From Polytrichum commune (lineage: Eukaryota; Streptophyta; Polytrichopsida; Polytrichales; Polytrichaceae), in contig OX485808.1 of NCBI GenBank assembly GCA_950295325.1, forward strand, positions 10,728,501 through 10,792,500: a stretch of DNA of 64,000 nt, in the 5' to 3' direction. The position numbers and the translations under genes were made by a program. Within the stretch, counting starts at the first letter, position 1. Each line of letters opens with the position of its first letter. The notes beneath the pieces were generated by a model that was given only the letters and a program-made list of their open reading frames with translations, made no database searches and was not told where the DNA came from. Shown in pieces: positions 51,051 to 63,085 of the stretch.

Positions 51051-51342
51051 GGTCCAAGATGGCCCTGAACTACCAGGTGATAGTGGAGAAGTACATGTTT
51101 CTTAGTGTAGTCGTTGGCGGTTCGATTCCTGCTGTGAAATCTTCTCTCTACTGGACGGGGGGAGGAAAAAAAAAACTAGATATGTAGGTAGGTAGGAAAC
51201 CAAGAGCCCACCCACTGCAAGGTAAGCAATAAACCCCACCTTGCACCAGTAGGATTCTTGAGCATAGTAGGGCCAACGGGCTCAAATTCACGTCGATATG
51301 CTTGACATTGGTTTTTTTTATTTTTTTTTTATTTTTTTTAGA
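51051..51342 (+). mobile_element. tRNA-like SINE, copy 2
   Basis: It matches the copy at 3741. The B box GGTTCGATTCC is at 51119-51129, and an A-box-like 'aggtgatagtggagaag' lies about 45 bases before it. The body has 'aggtaggtaggaaa', 'caataaaccccacc' and 'ccaacgggctca', and the element ends in a long T-rich tail (51309-51339). Confidence 0.75.
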
Positions 51343-51620
51343 GTAGGATATGAAGCACACGATTCGTACATGATAGTTAGCAAATCCAAATCAAGGTTGT
51401 CGCCCCTTCTCTTGTAAATTTTCGATCTCGTATGAGTATGTTATTCGAAATGAATATTCTCGTGGTCGTTAAATATGGGTCCCTCCTCCACTCGTGTTCA
51501 CTGTTGAACTTAAAATCATTGTCTTGATTTGAGCACATAGTCCAATCTCTTTCGATGTAGGTTTTTTTAGTTGTTTTTATTGGATCCATGCCAAACCACG
51601 TGCCATTCAGTCATGGGTGT
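51343..51620 (+). repeat. Repeat family F, copy 4
   Basis: It begins right after the SINE tail: 'aggatatgaagcacacgatt', 'gttagcaaatccaaatcaag', 'gagcacatagtccaatctct' and 'ggatccatgccaaaccacg'. This is the only clear copy outside the EDR2-like gene. Confidence 0.6.
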
Positions 51621-52754
51621 CGTAAATTTAAAAAGTAACGGAAATAAGTGTTGTCTATCTCATCGATAGTTCACACAAAACTTTGAGTTGTTCATGTATC
51701 CAATCTTGATATTGCAATGTTAATGTGTATAATGGTATGGTCAAACACAAGTGATTGTCCGATGTTCATAAACTATAGAACACTATTTTCTTTCCCTGTA
51801 CCATGGTTAATTGGTATTCTTCTTAAGGCTTGCATCCCCCCCCCCCCTCCACCCACCCACTGCCTTGTAACTATAGTGATTTGTTGTACTAGGGTGGGCT
51901 ACCATTTGGAGTCATGTGTTGCTATATTTTGTTTAATTATACTATCATTGTCAAGCACGATAACATATATAGCTCGTAATGATGCATATCAAAGAATAGG
52001 GATATTATGTGACTTTGAAAAAAGTGGAGTTCTTGATAGGAATTTATAAAAACTTGTAACTCCAAATGTACCCCACTTCAATAGGACAAATCACATCTAT
52101 TGTCTAGTGATGTATTGAACCATCGCAATGCATGGGACAATTGTCTAGATGACTCCCTTGATTCCCCCAAGTATATTGTAAAAGCTTGGTGAAAATCATG
52201 GATACAAGGCACTTAGAGGCATGGATGTTTGTCGCATACTAACACATGAGCCAATGTTGGACCGGTATATAGGGGTCCATTTATGGTCGGGGTTTTAAAT
52301 TGTGGACAAAGGATTTAAGGAAATTAAGGTGTTCATGTGCAATTCAAAGATTCTAGAACAACCCCATCTTGCCATATAATTGGTCCACATGTCGGGACCA
52401 TGCTTTGAAAATGACCTAGTATGGGTAGGATAGTTTGAAATTTATTATATTTCTTCTTGCACTTCTCATCCTTCCCTCTCTTCCTTCCGGCTCACGGTTT
52501 TCCATTTCAAAAAACCTCTCTTCAATCTCTTTCCAATCTTGCCAACAATGAGATTAGGCGAGAAAGAAGGATGCACGTCCATTGCGTACTATAGAACATT
52601 GTTGTTGCTTCATGTCAAACATAGTAGAGTAACATATCCCTAATATATTATTGGATTTCATGCTTATATAGTAGCATTTGTTGTTTGATACAATAAATTC
52701 TAACATGCAATGTGATTTGTGAACTTGCTACAAAGAACTCACTATGGTAAAAGG

Positions 52755-52952
52755 CAAGGATACAAAGGGTTTGTGCTTCATTACAAGTTGAAAAACTTTG
52801 GTGTGGACGTTTTGAAGCCGACAAAGAAAAAAATGTCACCATTGAGGAAATTAATGATTTGTTGGGACCCAAAGCAAACGAAAACATAAGGCAATACAAC
52901 TTGAGGTTGGACAAACAACAAATAGACCCGGCTCCAAGATCTTTACTATAAG
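52755..52952 (+). other. Short coding-like fragment of unknown origin
   Basis: One frame reads open for about 65 codons to a TAA, with acidic and basic residues that look coding (VEKLWCGRFEADKEKN, VTIEEINDLLGPK). I do not recognise the family and see no flanking exons. It may be a captured exon or pseudogene piece, or chance. Confidence 0.2.
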
Positions 52953-53993
52953 GTCACATCAAAACCAAGGGTGGAGAACAAAACAATTTGCTACGGTGGT
53001 CGTAGTTGAGTCAAGATGTGAAGAAGTCAATTGGGCAACATTTTGCAACACACCTTCATTTGCATACTTTAAAGTCTACTATAATATCTAACCATGAGAG
53101 ATAATTGCACGAGGTTGGAGGGTTAGGGTCACACCCTCCTCGAGTCCCTATTCTTCGTCTATTATCAAGTTTCCCAAGTTCTTCATTTTAAACGCTCTCT
53201 TTGTGTTTTAACTTAGTGAATGTTAGTAGTGAGCTTAAAATGGGAAAACGGGGGTCAGCCAAAGAGCATTACTTAGGGGAGCCCATGAACACTCCAAGAT
53301 TCTCCATTTTGTAGAACCTAGAACCCAAATGCAAACTCTAACAAGAATGGACAAGGTAGTCATTGAGGGACTATTACCATGTGACAAGAATGAGATGAAA
53401 ACGTGAATTAGAAGAAACTAACACATCTGTTGTCAAAAATTTCTCTAAACCTTAGGGGCCCCTTTCGTACATTTACGTTTACTTCAAAATTCATAGTAGT
53501 CTTTCTAAATGTACACACTAAAGAAAGGAAAAAAATACCTCTCCCTTATTTATACTATGTACACTAATGCATCAAATAATACCCCTTCTTAGACTCACGT
53601 TGGCTCGTACATTGTACGAAGAGTCCACCCCCTGGGTGGGAATACGTCGGTTATAGTCATCATCCCTTTGTTCAACTATAAATGACTTCAATTGCTGCAA
53701 TGCAAATTCTAGAAGGTTGTACATGATAGCATCACCTTTTTGCTTATGTTGTGCTTAGGGCATATGAAATTTGGGAGCCACTACAACATGCAAGTATATG
53801 AAACCTTTTGATGACCGCATTAGTAAGTACGAAGTGTCTTACATCCCCAATATCTTATAATATGTACTTATCATTAAGTTGAAATCATGCCTCTTACACA
53901 AACTCCACATGCATATGGGCATAGATTGGGATCCACTACATGCATCCTTTGTTGACGTTGCAAGATACATTTTCACCTATCTCAATGAAATAT

Positions 53994-54862
53994 CTAATCA
54001 CATTTTGTCATGCATTCAGATAAGCAACATGTTTTGGAGACATACCACTCTTTAAGAAACTCGCTCCAACCATAATGTCTCTTGGGATAAAAACCTGGGG
54101 AAGTCAACAACCCCCATTGCAACTTCGAGGCATATTGCACAAACATGTTATCATGTTTTTTGTTGTCACTTACATAGTAGAAGTATTGGATGTTCAGGCG
54201 TTGACTTTTAGGATTCAAAGGATCGTACGTAGAGTTCAAGGTATACAATATATGAAGCAAGATAGTAATCTAAAATTTGAACTAAGGTTGTTCTTGGAAT
54301 TTCGTTATGAAATGAAAGAATTGTTTTTTAGCAAAATCTATGAATGATATGACCTCATTCTCTTCTAGCTTCTCTTTGCATAATATGAAATCTGTATCTT
54401 GCCACTAGGCTCTAAAACTGTGCATAATAAAGGTCTTCAACTTAGGGACAACAAAGGACTTGTCAATTGTGTCTCTAAACGCACAACCTCTTTTGACTCA
54501 CTTGTCTTTGGTTTTCCAACAACCACCTTTTTAAACCACCTCCATGTTACTTGGGACTCATTTTTCATATCCACCTCCCTATCACAAAAAGGTGATTTCA
54601 CAATGCAGACATTGAGATTGCAAACATTCAAGTGAAAACCGGTTTTGACCACATGTGCCATGGACAAAGTAATAACTCCTATAGGTATGTAATAGAGTGG
54701 TATGTGTGGGAAGTAGCTTGGCATGAGATGCCATGCACATCCTTGCCCCCAATAGGATTCCCACCATATACTTTCACATCCACAACGACAATACTTGGCT
54801 TCTCCAAGGTGAATATATAATGTTTGCATGTTATGAAATGTTATTCTAACCCGGGGGTGCAC
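53994..54862 (-). pseudogene. Degraded coding tract of unknown family, part 1
   Basis: On the minus strand 54862-54437 is open for 141 codons and includes a Cys-rich patch (KYCRCGCESIWWES). After several stops a further open piece at 54260-53994 contains FYPKRHYGWSEFLKEW. Composition is coding-like but interrupted. It may belong with the tract at 56110-57400 on the same strand as remains of one transposon-derived or domesticated gene; this is inference. Confidence 0.3.
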
Positions 54863-56109
54863 TCCATTGTCAAGCTGAACACCTTGTGCGATTGTAAATA
54901 AATAAATAAATAAATATTACTTTTTACATAAAGAATCGCCAAAATGGGTTAAAAATTTCTCAAAATTTCTCCATGAGTAGATATACACAATATCTATTAT
55001 ATAGTAAAAAATGGTAACCAAATTTGATTTTTTTAATAACCACTATTTCTAACTAGAATGATGCAAAATCAAACTAAAATAAATACTACAAACATGAAGA
55101 TGACTAAGAATTTCCAATATATATATATAAGATATTCTCAATGGTTATGTATATGTAGAAAAAATATCATAATTTTGGAAATTATCAATGGCATATAATA
55201 TAGGGTAGCAAATTTTTATTGCACGTGGTTATGAAATGTAAGGGGGTGTGATTGCCCTGAGCATTTTAACTTCCAACATTTCATGATGGTGCCACCAACA
55301 ATAACTATTGAAGTCTTTGAGTTCCTTACCAAAAAGAAGGCTTCAATGAATGAAATGAAGCTAATGGGCACATGGTCATTCTCTATTGTGAATATTGTAT
55401 AGAAATCAATATGTTTAAAAAAAAATTAAAAAATCATTAGTGGGGAATACAAGGAGCTTCAAGAACTCTGAGGAATAATATGGAACTTCAAGAAGTTCAA
55501 GGCAAAGTTTGGAAGATTTGGAACTTCATGAACTAATGTGAACAAACCCATCATTCATGGAAAATAATGGGATTTCTTGGAATTATACATGACATCTCGG
55601 AATGCTCTTAAATTGATGCATGACTTCTTCAAATAAAACGGGACATCTTGCTAGTATAATTCCGGATTTCATCAAGAAGTATTGTTCCCTAAAGTTCTTA
55701 AAAAATAGGCAGAAGGAGAGTATGACTAGCAAAGGAAATGAAGGACCACTGGAGAATTTTGAAGTATCTAAAACAAAAATTGCAGGATGTTAAATGAAGG
55801 TTTAGGAAAGCCTTATTGGAAGAGCAAGACTAATTAATACACTGCAAAAGATGGTTAGTCCTTCAATGGATTTATACACAAAAAACATGATCCACATGTA
55901 TAGTGAAGGAATACTGGAAGATCCATATCAAACTTTATTGAAGGAAGTGGCCAGGATGCTCCTCCTATACATTGCATACAATATTCTTCCAACCCACGTA
56001 TTTTTTTGTTGGGCTTAAGTGAGTTTGTGCATAATACCACTTAACACCAAAGCCTTGACCTCCTTTGATATCAAATCTATCTTGACTTATCTATCTACAT
56101 TTGCTCAAC

Positions 56110-57400
56110 ATTCTTCATCGCTTTATCATCTAGCATTTGCATGCGACAAACAACTCTTTGTAAGGCTCTTCTATTGAGACCTATTGCCTTGGCTGCAACT
56201 TTCGAACTCTCAACACAATCATGATCAATAGATACAACTGCAACTACTATGGCATTTCTAGCAATGCGGTTATCTTTTCCCCACCCATATTTGAGATTTT
56301 TCCAAGTAGCAACAACACTATCGCATACCCTTTAACAAACTAGGAGTTTCTTATGATTTTGTACATAATGTAGCATGGCATTCATGCATAATGGGTAGCT
56401 TGAGCACTCTATCAAATAATTCTTGTTGGAAAAATGGGCCACTCTTAGCATTGAGTTCAAAATGGTATGTGCATATGGTTTTGCAACCCTTGTTACTACT
56501 TTGTCGAGGCACTGATATGAAGGGCCCAGTGATATATTATCTTTTGGAAATTCCAATTGCAAAGAAAGAAATGTCTATTTGCACTTATCTATAACTCTAC
56601 ATTGACGTTTTTGTTGTGTGTTCTTTACTCTAAGGGCGGTCTCCCTAGCTAACCATTTCCTAGATCCCTCACATAATGCCTTTTCACTTTGAGCATTTGC
56701 CAGTGGATCTAAGATTGGGAAAATAATACTTCGTAAATACATGTAAATTGGAGCGAATCAAGTGCTACACTCCTTAAAGAATACAAAAAATACATGTTGG
56801 TGTCTACCAAAGAACATTGCTCCACCTACAAAATAACCACAACATCAATAAATTTGAAACACGCATAAAATTGAACTTTAAATAAACCATAATGTAAAGG
56901 GCACAATAGAGACTCTTACCTTCTGTTATGGAAATCTTATCTCCCATTCATTTAAATATCTTCTCTTGTTGAACCACATAGGTGTATGGCTTAAAGGTGT
57001 TGAAAATATGCTTAGATATTGTGTCATGGAAGGCTTCATATCTGCATACCCTATAAGGTGTCCACATAAGTATGGGAAATTGTCCTTTCTCTTGTATTAT
57101 AACCCACTCATGCTCTAGACTTTGCTGCGGCATATAAAAGGTCACTTCATCTATATGAAGCAAATCTTGTTTCCATGATCAATATCAACTTTAACATTTG
57201 TAGATTGTAGTTTGTATTCTCCTACAATCCATCTCAATTGACATTGAAAATAGATCCAAAGCAGTTTAAACAAATTCCGGTTCAAACATATAACACAACC
57301 ACAAACAAGCAAAAAATGCGCATACACAAAATGTTGTGCAAAGATGCGAAAGTTGGATCTAGTTCCGGGGAGAAAGACAAAGTGATGTTTCAATGGCAAA
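56110..57400 (-). pseudogene. Degraded coding tract of unknown family, part 2
   Basis: The minus strand carries a run of coding-like pieces in several frames: 57163-56948 (VTFYMPQQSLEHEW, YEAFHDTISKHIF), about 56720-56585 (SRKWLARETALRVKN), 56562-56332, and 56340-56110 (VATWKNLKYGW, then AAKAIGLNRRALQRVV, which looks like a helix-turn-helix by eye). Stops and shifts separate them. I do not recognise the family; an old DNA transposon protein is a guess. Confidence 0.35.
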
Positions 57401-58389
57401 GATGAACTTTGAGAGATCTACATACTATATTATTTATCAATAAAGAATATCATAATCAAGGGGTTCATATGCATTTCAGTCAACGGTTGAGATCTAATGC
57501 AAGAAATACATGGGTGGGAATTTGAGCGGGATACTAGATAAGATTTTAGTAGAACGGCAAAGATCAAAGGTTAGTGAATGGCTAGGATGAACCTTGTATT
57601 CTCGAACCTTAAAGAGACTAGACTCATGGAACATAAACATTTAGGTAACATATACATAGATATGTTTAGCATATATAGTCATTTTTTCCTTTGCATATCA
57701 TCGATGCCTAGTGTTTTTTTGCACAAATCATATCAAACTTAATTAACAACCAAATCAAGATTCTTTTGATGTCCTTTTTCAAATAGCCCTTAATGGATTC
57801 AAATTGCACATAAATCACAAAATTGGTATCCCTCCACACCAAAAGAATTAGAAACACATTCCATTATTCATATACTATTTAGGGATTGAATTTCAAGTCA
57901 TATACACAAAAAAATTCATTCCTTTCCTAACTAACTCAACATCCTAACAATTATCAGACAATCCACAAAATGACTAAAACATTCATTAACAATTTTTTGT
58001 AATTTAATATGTTAGTCTATGTGTAGGCATGGAAATAATTATCAACTCATCCTATCCTATTGAAATATATTCATTCATAATAGAGTAAATATTCCTTTGG
58101 CCCTTGGACAACCCTTTCATGGACTCCAATCATAAACAGACCCATAGGTGAATGCCTGATATCAATAAGTAACATCAACAATGGTGTCAAATAACTCACC
58201 TATGGATATCAAAGTGTTATACCAATCAAATATTGATGTCCATTGGGTATCTCAAGATAAGATTTTGTTCATTATACTTGATTTATTATTTGGATCAAAC
58301 CCATTATAGACCATATCGACACTATCACAATGCTACCTACATACTAAGCTAACATAATAGGTTGCTTATTAATGGCCGTTGTGAGACAT
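57401..58389. other. Intergenic stretch without recognised gene
   Basis: AT-rich, no supported gene, RNA or repeat copy. Confidence 0.5.
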
Positions 58390-58600
58390 GTGCAGTATCC
58401 GGGGAGATTTTTGGTCATAGTTGGTCGAGATCTTAGTGTTTCCAAGTCCAACCGGTTACATGTTGACATCTTTCGGTTTTCTTTTTATCAATTCGAGGTG
58501 TATCATCTAAGTTCTTATAGAAATATCAATAGTTTTCTCGAAGTCTTGAATTTCAACTGGTTCATTTGTAACTAGCGGTCGATTCTCCATGTTCGTTGGA
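58390..58600 (+). repeat. Repeat family E, copy 3
   Basis: It matches 10855-11085: 'gtttccaagtccaaccggtt', 'acatgttgacatctttc', 'aatttcaactggttcat' and 'gcggtcgattctcc'. Confidence 0.6.
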
Positions 58601-61516
58601 CATGTGAGGAAAGGCATCATGATTTTGACATCCCTTCAAAGTTGCCCAAACAGCCAATTCTCTCAAGCCCACGATGCAACAAAGGTTTACATCAAGCAAG
58701 TGTGCCACTACTAGCAAGGAATGTGCCCTACACTTTATGTTCATACTTATACTTCTTCTCAATAAAATGCACCGGCAATAGTAATGTTTATGGGAGATCC
58801 AACAATTGAAGGGCCTATTTTATTTGGTACCTTTTCTTGGTTGGATGAGATGATATTCTTCCACTATTTTTTATTGAGATAAATTACATTATGTAATTTA
58901 TATAGTTCCATTTTGTTGGATGAATTAAGTTACCTTATCAACCCTTTTCACGGTCCATAGTCATTTGTCGGTCCACTAAGCCGATCGTACGGTACCCACA
59001 AGACGATGCAACAAAAGGTGTGATACCCCACGGAGACTTTAGGTAGTTGAAGGTTGATGTAACCGCCAATAGAGGTTGATTGCTTGATGACTCTTGTAAT
59101 TGTGCTCCATGGATCTTGTAGGCCGTTGATTTTATTAGCAGATGGCTTAGAGACGTGCATGCAAGAGATTAAAGGGACTTGAAGATTTGGAGACGAGAGA
59201 GTTTGCAAGCTGAAACTTGGTCACCATAGCCATCACCAATCTCATCTCTTGTTGCTTTGCTTCATTTTGTCTTTCTCAGCTTCAAATTTTACATGTTTAA
59301 AATCACGGGCCATGCTCACATGATATCTTTGCATCAAACAGAGTGGAAAATTGGTTTTCCATTTGTGTGTTGGGAGCATCTTGTCATATTGCGTTGTCCA
59401 TTTTATTTTATGTGTCATTACTTGTTTCTTGTTTAGTTCTATGTTCTTGATTTTTCATTGAAAAATATTTGTATGATTAGTCAATTCTTGAGGTTCTTTT
59501 GTGTTTGGATGGGGAATTAGATGATTGATCTAACCACTTTTAATGTTGATTCTAAGGATTTGAGGATTTGGTCACACTACAAGAAAGAGCAACATGCTTG
59601 GGGTGAGTGGTAGTGAGATGGAATTATGGTAACCACTTTTATTTAAATTAGGTAGAAGAGCTTACAACTTTCGGATGCATTTTCCAAAACCAATTATGAG
59701 CAATTTTTTGTAAAAGCAAGCACCGACATCCAAATCCCGAGATTGTTTTAAGAATTTCAAAGATATCCTAGTCTTGAAATGCATACAATACAAAGGCAAC
59801 TGCAACATAATGCTTCTCAATAATGCTACAACACCCAACGCAAGTGGTACGAATATTTGCTAGGGCATGGGATTGAAATATATTTTGTGTCATTTTTTCA
59901 TTGTAGTTGTTGCGATGACTGTAGATATTGCGACATTGTGGTTTGATATGGCCACATTATCGGTCACAAACAACTATAAATTTTATTTTTAACATCATCG
60001 TGCCAACAATATGTTCATGTATGTGACATTCTTATCAAGAGCTCATTTCTTTGTTGGTATGTGCCTACATAAGTTGTATGCAATGTTCGTAGTTCATGAG
60101 ACTGTGGGTGCAAATTGCCATATCATGGAAATCATGAAAGATTTGACCTCAGAAGCCAATTTTTCAAGTAGTTGTAGTGTTAATTCTCCTTTCTTTTTTT
60201 ATTAACAATATATATCACGAGAGTTGTGACATAATGTATAATTAGATTGCTTTAATTTGCTTAGTAGTCGAAAGATCTCAAGTGACAAGAACACAATTCC
60301 GACATTTAGCATGAGGCTTTAAATTCTTTCATTTCAACTTGGCGTTTAAAATTATGCTACTTTGTATTGATTTGTCAAAAGCAAGGTTGTACTCCAAACA
60401 ACTGTAGAACTATAGAACCATTATTGCATTGCCACATCAAGACATACATGTGCCAACTCAACACAATTACCTTAGCTACCACATCAACATGTTAGTAGTC
60501 GAAAGTTTTGAGGCAACTAGTTAGTTAACTTGAAATCCTTGTTTCCTTCACACTAGAAAAGTTGATGTGGTCATGAACAAGTTATTTTGTGAACCTTTTA
60601 TCAATGTGCTATGCTTGTTGGGAATCATTGAGGTGAACTAGTGGGAGAATATTGAGATTGGTTTCATAGATTCCTTGTGTAGCATGGTAGTTTGTACGCC
60701 TATCAATTATGTGAACATGTTTTGCCAATTGAGATTGAATCATGATTGATGTTTTTCTTGTCTTTCATGTCATTGCATATTAATTGTAATTTGTACTTCT
60801 ATACGGTGCCTACAATATGAATCCTCATACATTATCTTGCTTAAAATTTGGAGACAATCTCATTAATAAGTCTTGAGAAGAGTGTTCTTGGAAGATTCAT
60901 TTTAGACCCGAATATCATCCTATGTGTATGAGGTACAGAAGTGAAGATCAAAGTTGATATACTTCCACACTAGAAAATTGACAGACTATAAACCAATGTT
61001 AATGACACGTAGTAGATCATACATCTTTTAATCACTTAAATTATTGCAACACTTGAAATGAAAGTTCAAAGAAAGAAAGAAAAAAATGTCCACGTAGATC
61101 TTGCATCTCACTATGAATGAATGAATGAATGAAAATCACGGAATATAAGGATTTCTATGAGGACTATAGTGAAAATGACAATTTTCTTTACTCTTATGAT
61201 CAATTCGATCAATACGGTTCAAAAGGTAATGGTTGAATTATTTCTTAGACTTAATTTGTGCCTACTATAGATTCTAGTGATTGGTGACTTGAGAACTTTC
61301 AAGCAAGGTTGGGGAAACCAAATAATTGGTACAATAGTGTTGAGTATTATGTTGGATAATGAAGTGTTTTTTGGGCTAAACTTTGTAATAGGATAAGGGG
61401 TGTGAGAACATTCAATCTATTTTTTTTTTTTTATAAGTTGTCGGTCATGTTCACTCATGTCATTTTGAAACTTGGAATCCTACACTTACCTCAAATTGAC
61501 TTGTTTGTTGAACGAA
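58601..61516. other. Intergenic stretch without recognised gene
   Basis: AT-rich with no frame longer than about 90 codons and no motif recognised. An 'aatg' run is at 61117-61132. Confidence 0.5.
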
Positions 61517-63085
61517 ATGATGAAGGTTACCCAAAAGTGAGCGAGGAATATGCTCTTGACATTGAGAGGGCCAAAAGAAAATTGTGTGGCTTGATTGTTG
61601 ATAAGTGCATTTATTCCTTTTTCATGCACTCATGCTCCTTGCCATTTTGCAGTGAGTTAGTAGTCATACATCCCTCCTCCTCTAAGAGAGCCATGCCTAT
61701 CCAAATGGTCAATTGTGTGTAATGTAAATAAATCCTCCTCGTTTCTAGACTAGTATGGAGGCAAAATTTGAGGTGAATTGACTATGTTATTAATTGCAAG
61801 TGGTTTTATTATTATTATTACTTGGTGGTGCATTTTGATCGACTCTACTAGAAGATTTGCTTACTTTGCAAAGAAGAATTGTGTGCCAATCATATTGCGT
61901 CTAGATTAAGCCCCTCATTTGTTATGATTTTTCATATGTCTAGCGCATGTGACTAGTATATGACACATGTGTATTAATGATTGTATAACTTTACTTCAAT
62001 TTTCATTACATATGTATAATCACGTGTGTCTTATCCCTAGATTGAATTTATGCAGTCCAAATTGAAGTGAAGGTATACAATCCATTAATATATGTTGAAA
62101 TTGAATAATGATGTTCATGTATATATTGATTGTTGATTGTTGAAGTCAAACAACATAAATGCACACATATGGCATGGATTTGGTACCTATGATCAGGAGA
62201 CAAAGGTTTGGGTAGGCATTGGCACATTGTGCAAATTTTTGGCTTGACATTGTTGTAGAGTTGCTTAAGCCCATCAAGGACAAATTTCCAAATTTGTCGT
62301 ATGTTAACTTTTACATAGTAATATTCCACCTTTTCTTTAGAATTATGATTCCTCATTTGGATGTCATGACAATTCATCGTCTAATGCTTTTAGATGAAAT
62401 CAGAGTGTCTTTTGGAGGTGAATTTAGGTTGAGTATGCAATGGATTGTTGTCATGTTATCATTCAATTAGTGATGTCAATCTAGACTGTCAATTGGATGA
62501 TATCTTTGCTAGTTATGGCATTTGAGGCTATTTTGATGTCATTTGTGTCCATGGATAATACTTAGATTTAAGAGGTAGGAATGATGTGATGAAAGTTAGA
62601 CCGTCTAACTTTTGAAAATGAGGCAACTTGTTGGTGTTGTTGTTGTTGAGGTGATAGGAGGACCAACAATTACATTCCATCCATGAGGAAAGGTGTGTAT
62701 CGGTTAAAGGTTTTTGTTTTAGATTACAATGTCTTTATATTTATTGAAGTTTGTCATTGTTCTAATATACTAGGTTATTGGATTTATTGGATCTATGGCA
62801 ACTATTTCTTGAGTCATAAATGAACTTATTTCTATTGATGGGAATTGAAGGACCATCAAGTTTGTCTCATGGAGGGACGATTGCTTGATGCCGATGAAGG
62901 TATCTACTATCTATGGTGATATGATTGAGGTTTAGCAATAGGATTGCCAAGAGGCAATGTATACATTAGAGGATTGGATACCTGGGTGCAATATGTATTG
63001 ATAATATTGATGTTTGGATTGTTTATGTTTGCATGTTTGGACCATCTCAGATATGTGTTTTTGCAACACACGAGCTTGACCAATA
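61517..63085 (+). pseudogene. Ascorbate peroxidase pseudogene, exons 1-7 with introns
   Basis: Six blocks align in order with coding exons 1-3 and 4-6 of the intact gene, and a seventh block with exon 7. Exon 1 is 61517-61600 ([13 protein letters not shown]). Exon 2 is 61872-61904 (KNCVPIILRL). Exon 3 is 62170-62317 (KPIKDKFPNLSY) with an internal loss of about 27 bases. Exon 4 is 62627-62692 (VEVIGGPT), exactly 66 bases like its counterpart. Exon 5 is 62851-62899 (MEGRLLDAD), exactly 49 bases. The exon 6-equivalent starts at 63035 (LDHLRYVFLQH) and stops near 63085. Lesions: a one-base loss just after ATG-ATG-AAG, donor GT to AT after exon 1, acceptor CAG to CAA before exon 2, a TGA at 62684-62686, and loss of everything carrying the proximal histidine. 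Introns are present, so it is a DNA-level duplicate, inverted relative to the intact gene 18 kb away, and not a processed copy. Confidence 0.9.

Noticed and set aside
54399-54635. Plus-strand frames opposite the degraded tract
   Set aside because: The minus strand has longer and more coding-like openness at the same place.
61402-61722. A 106-codon frame starting at 61402
   Set aside because: Its middle is the exon 1 copy of the peroxidase pseudogene read past its splice sites in a shifted frame; it is not an independent gene.
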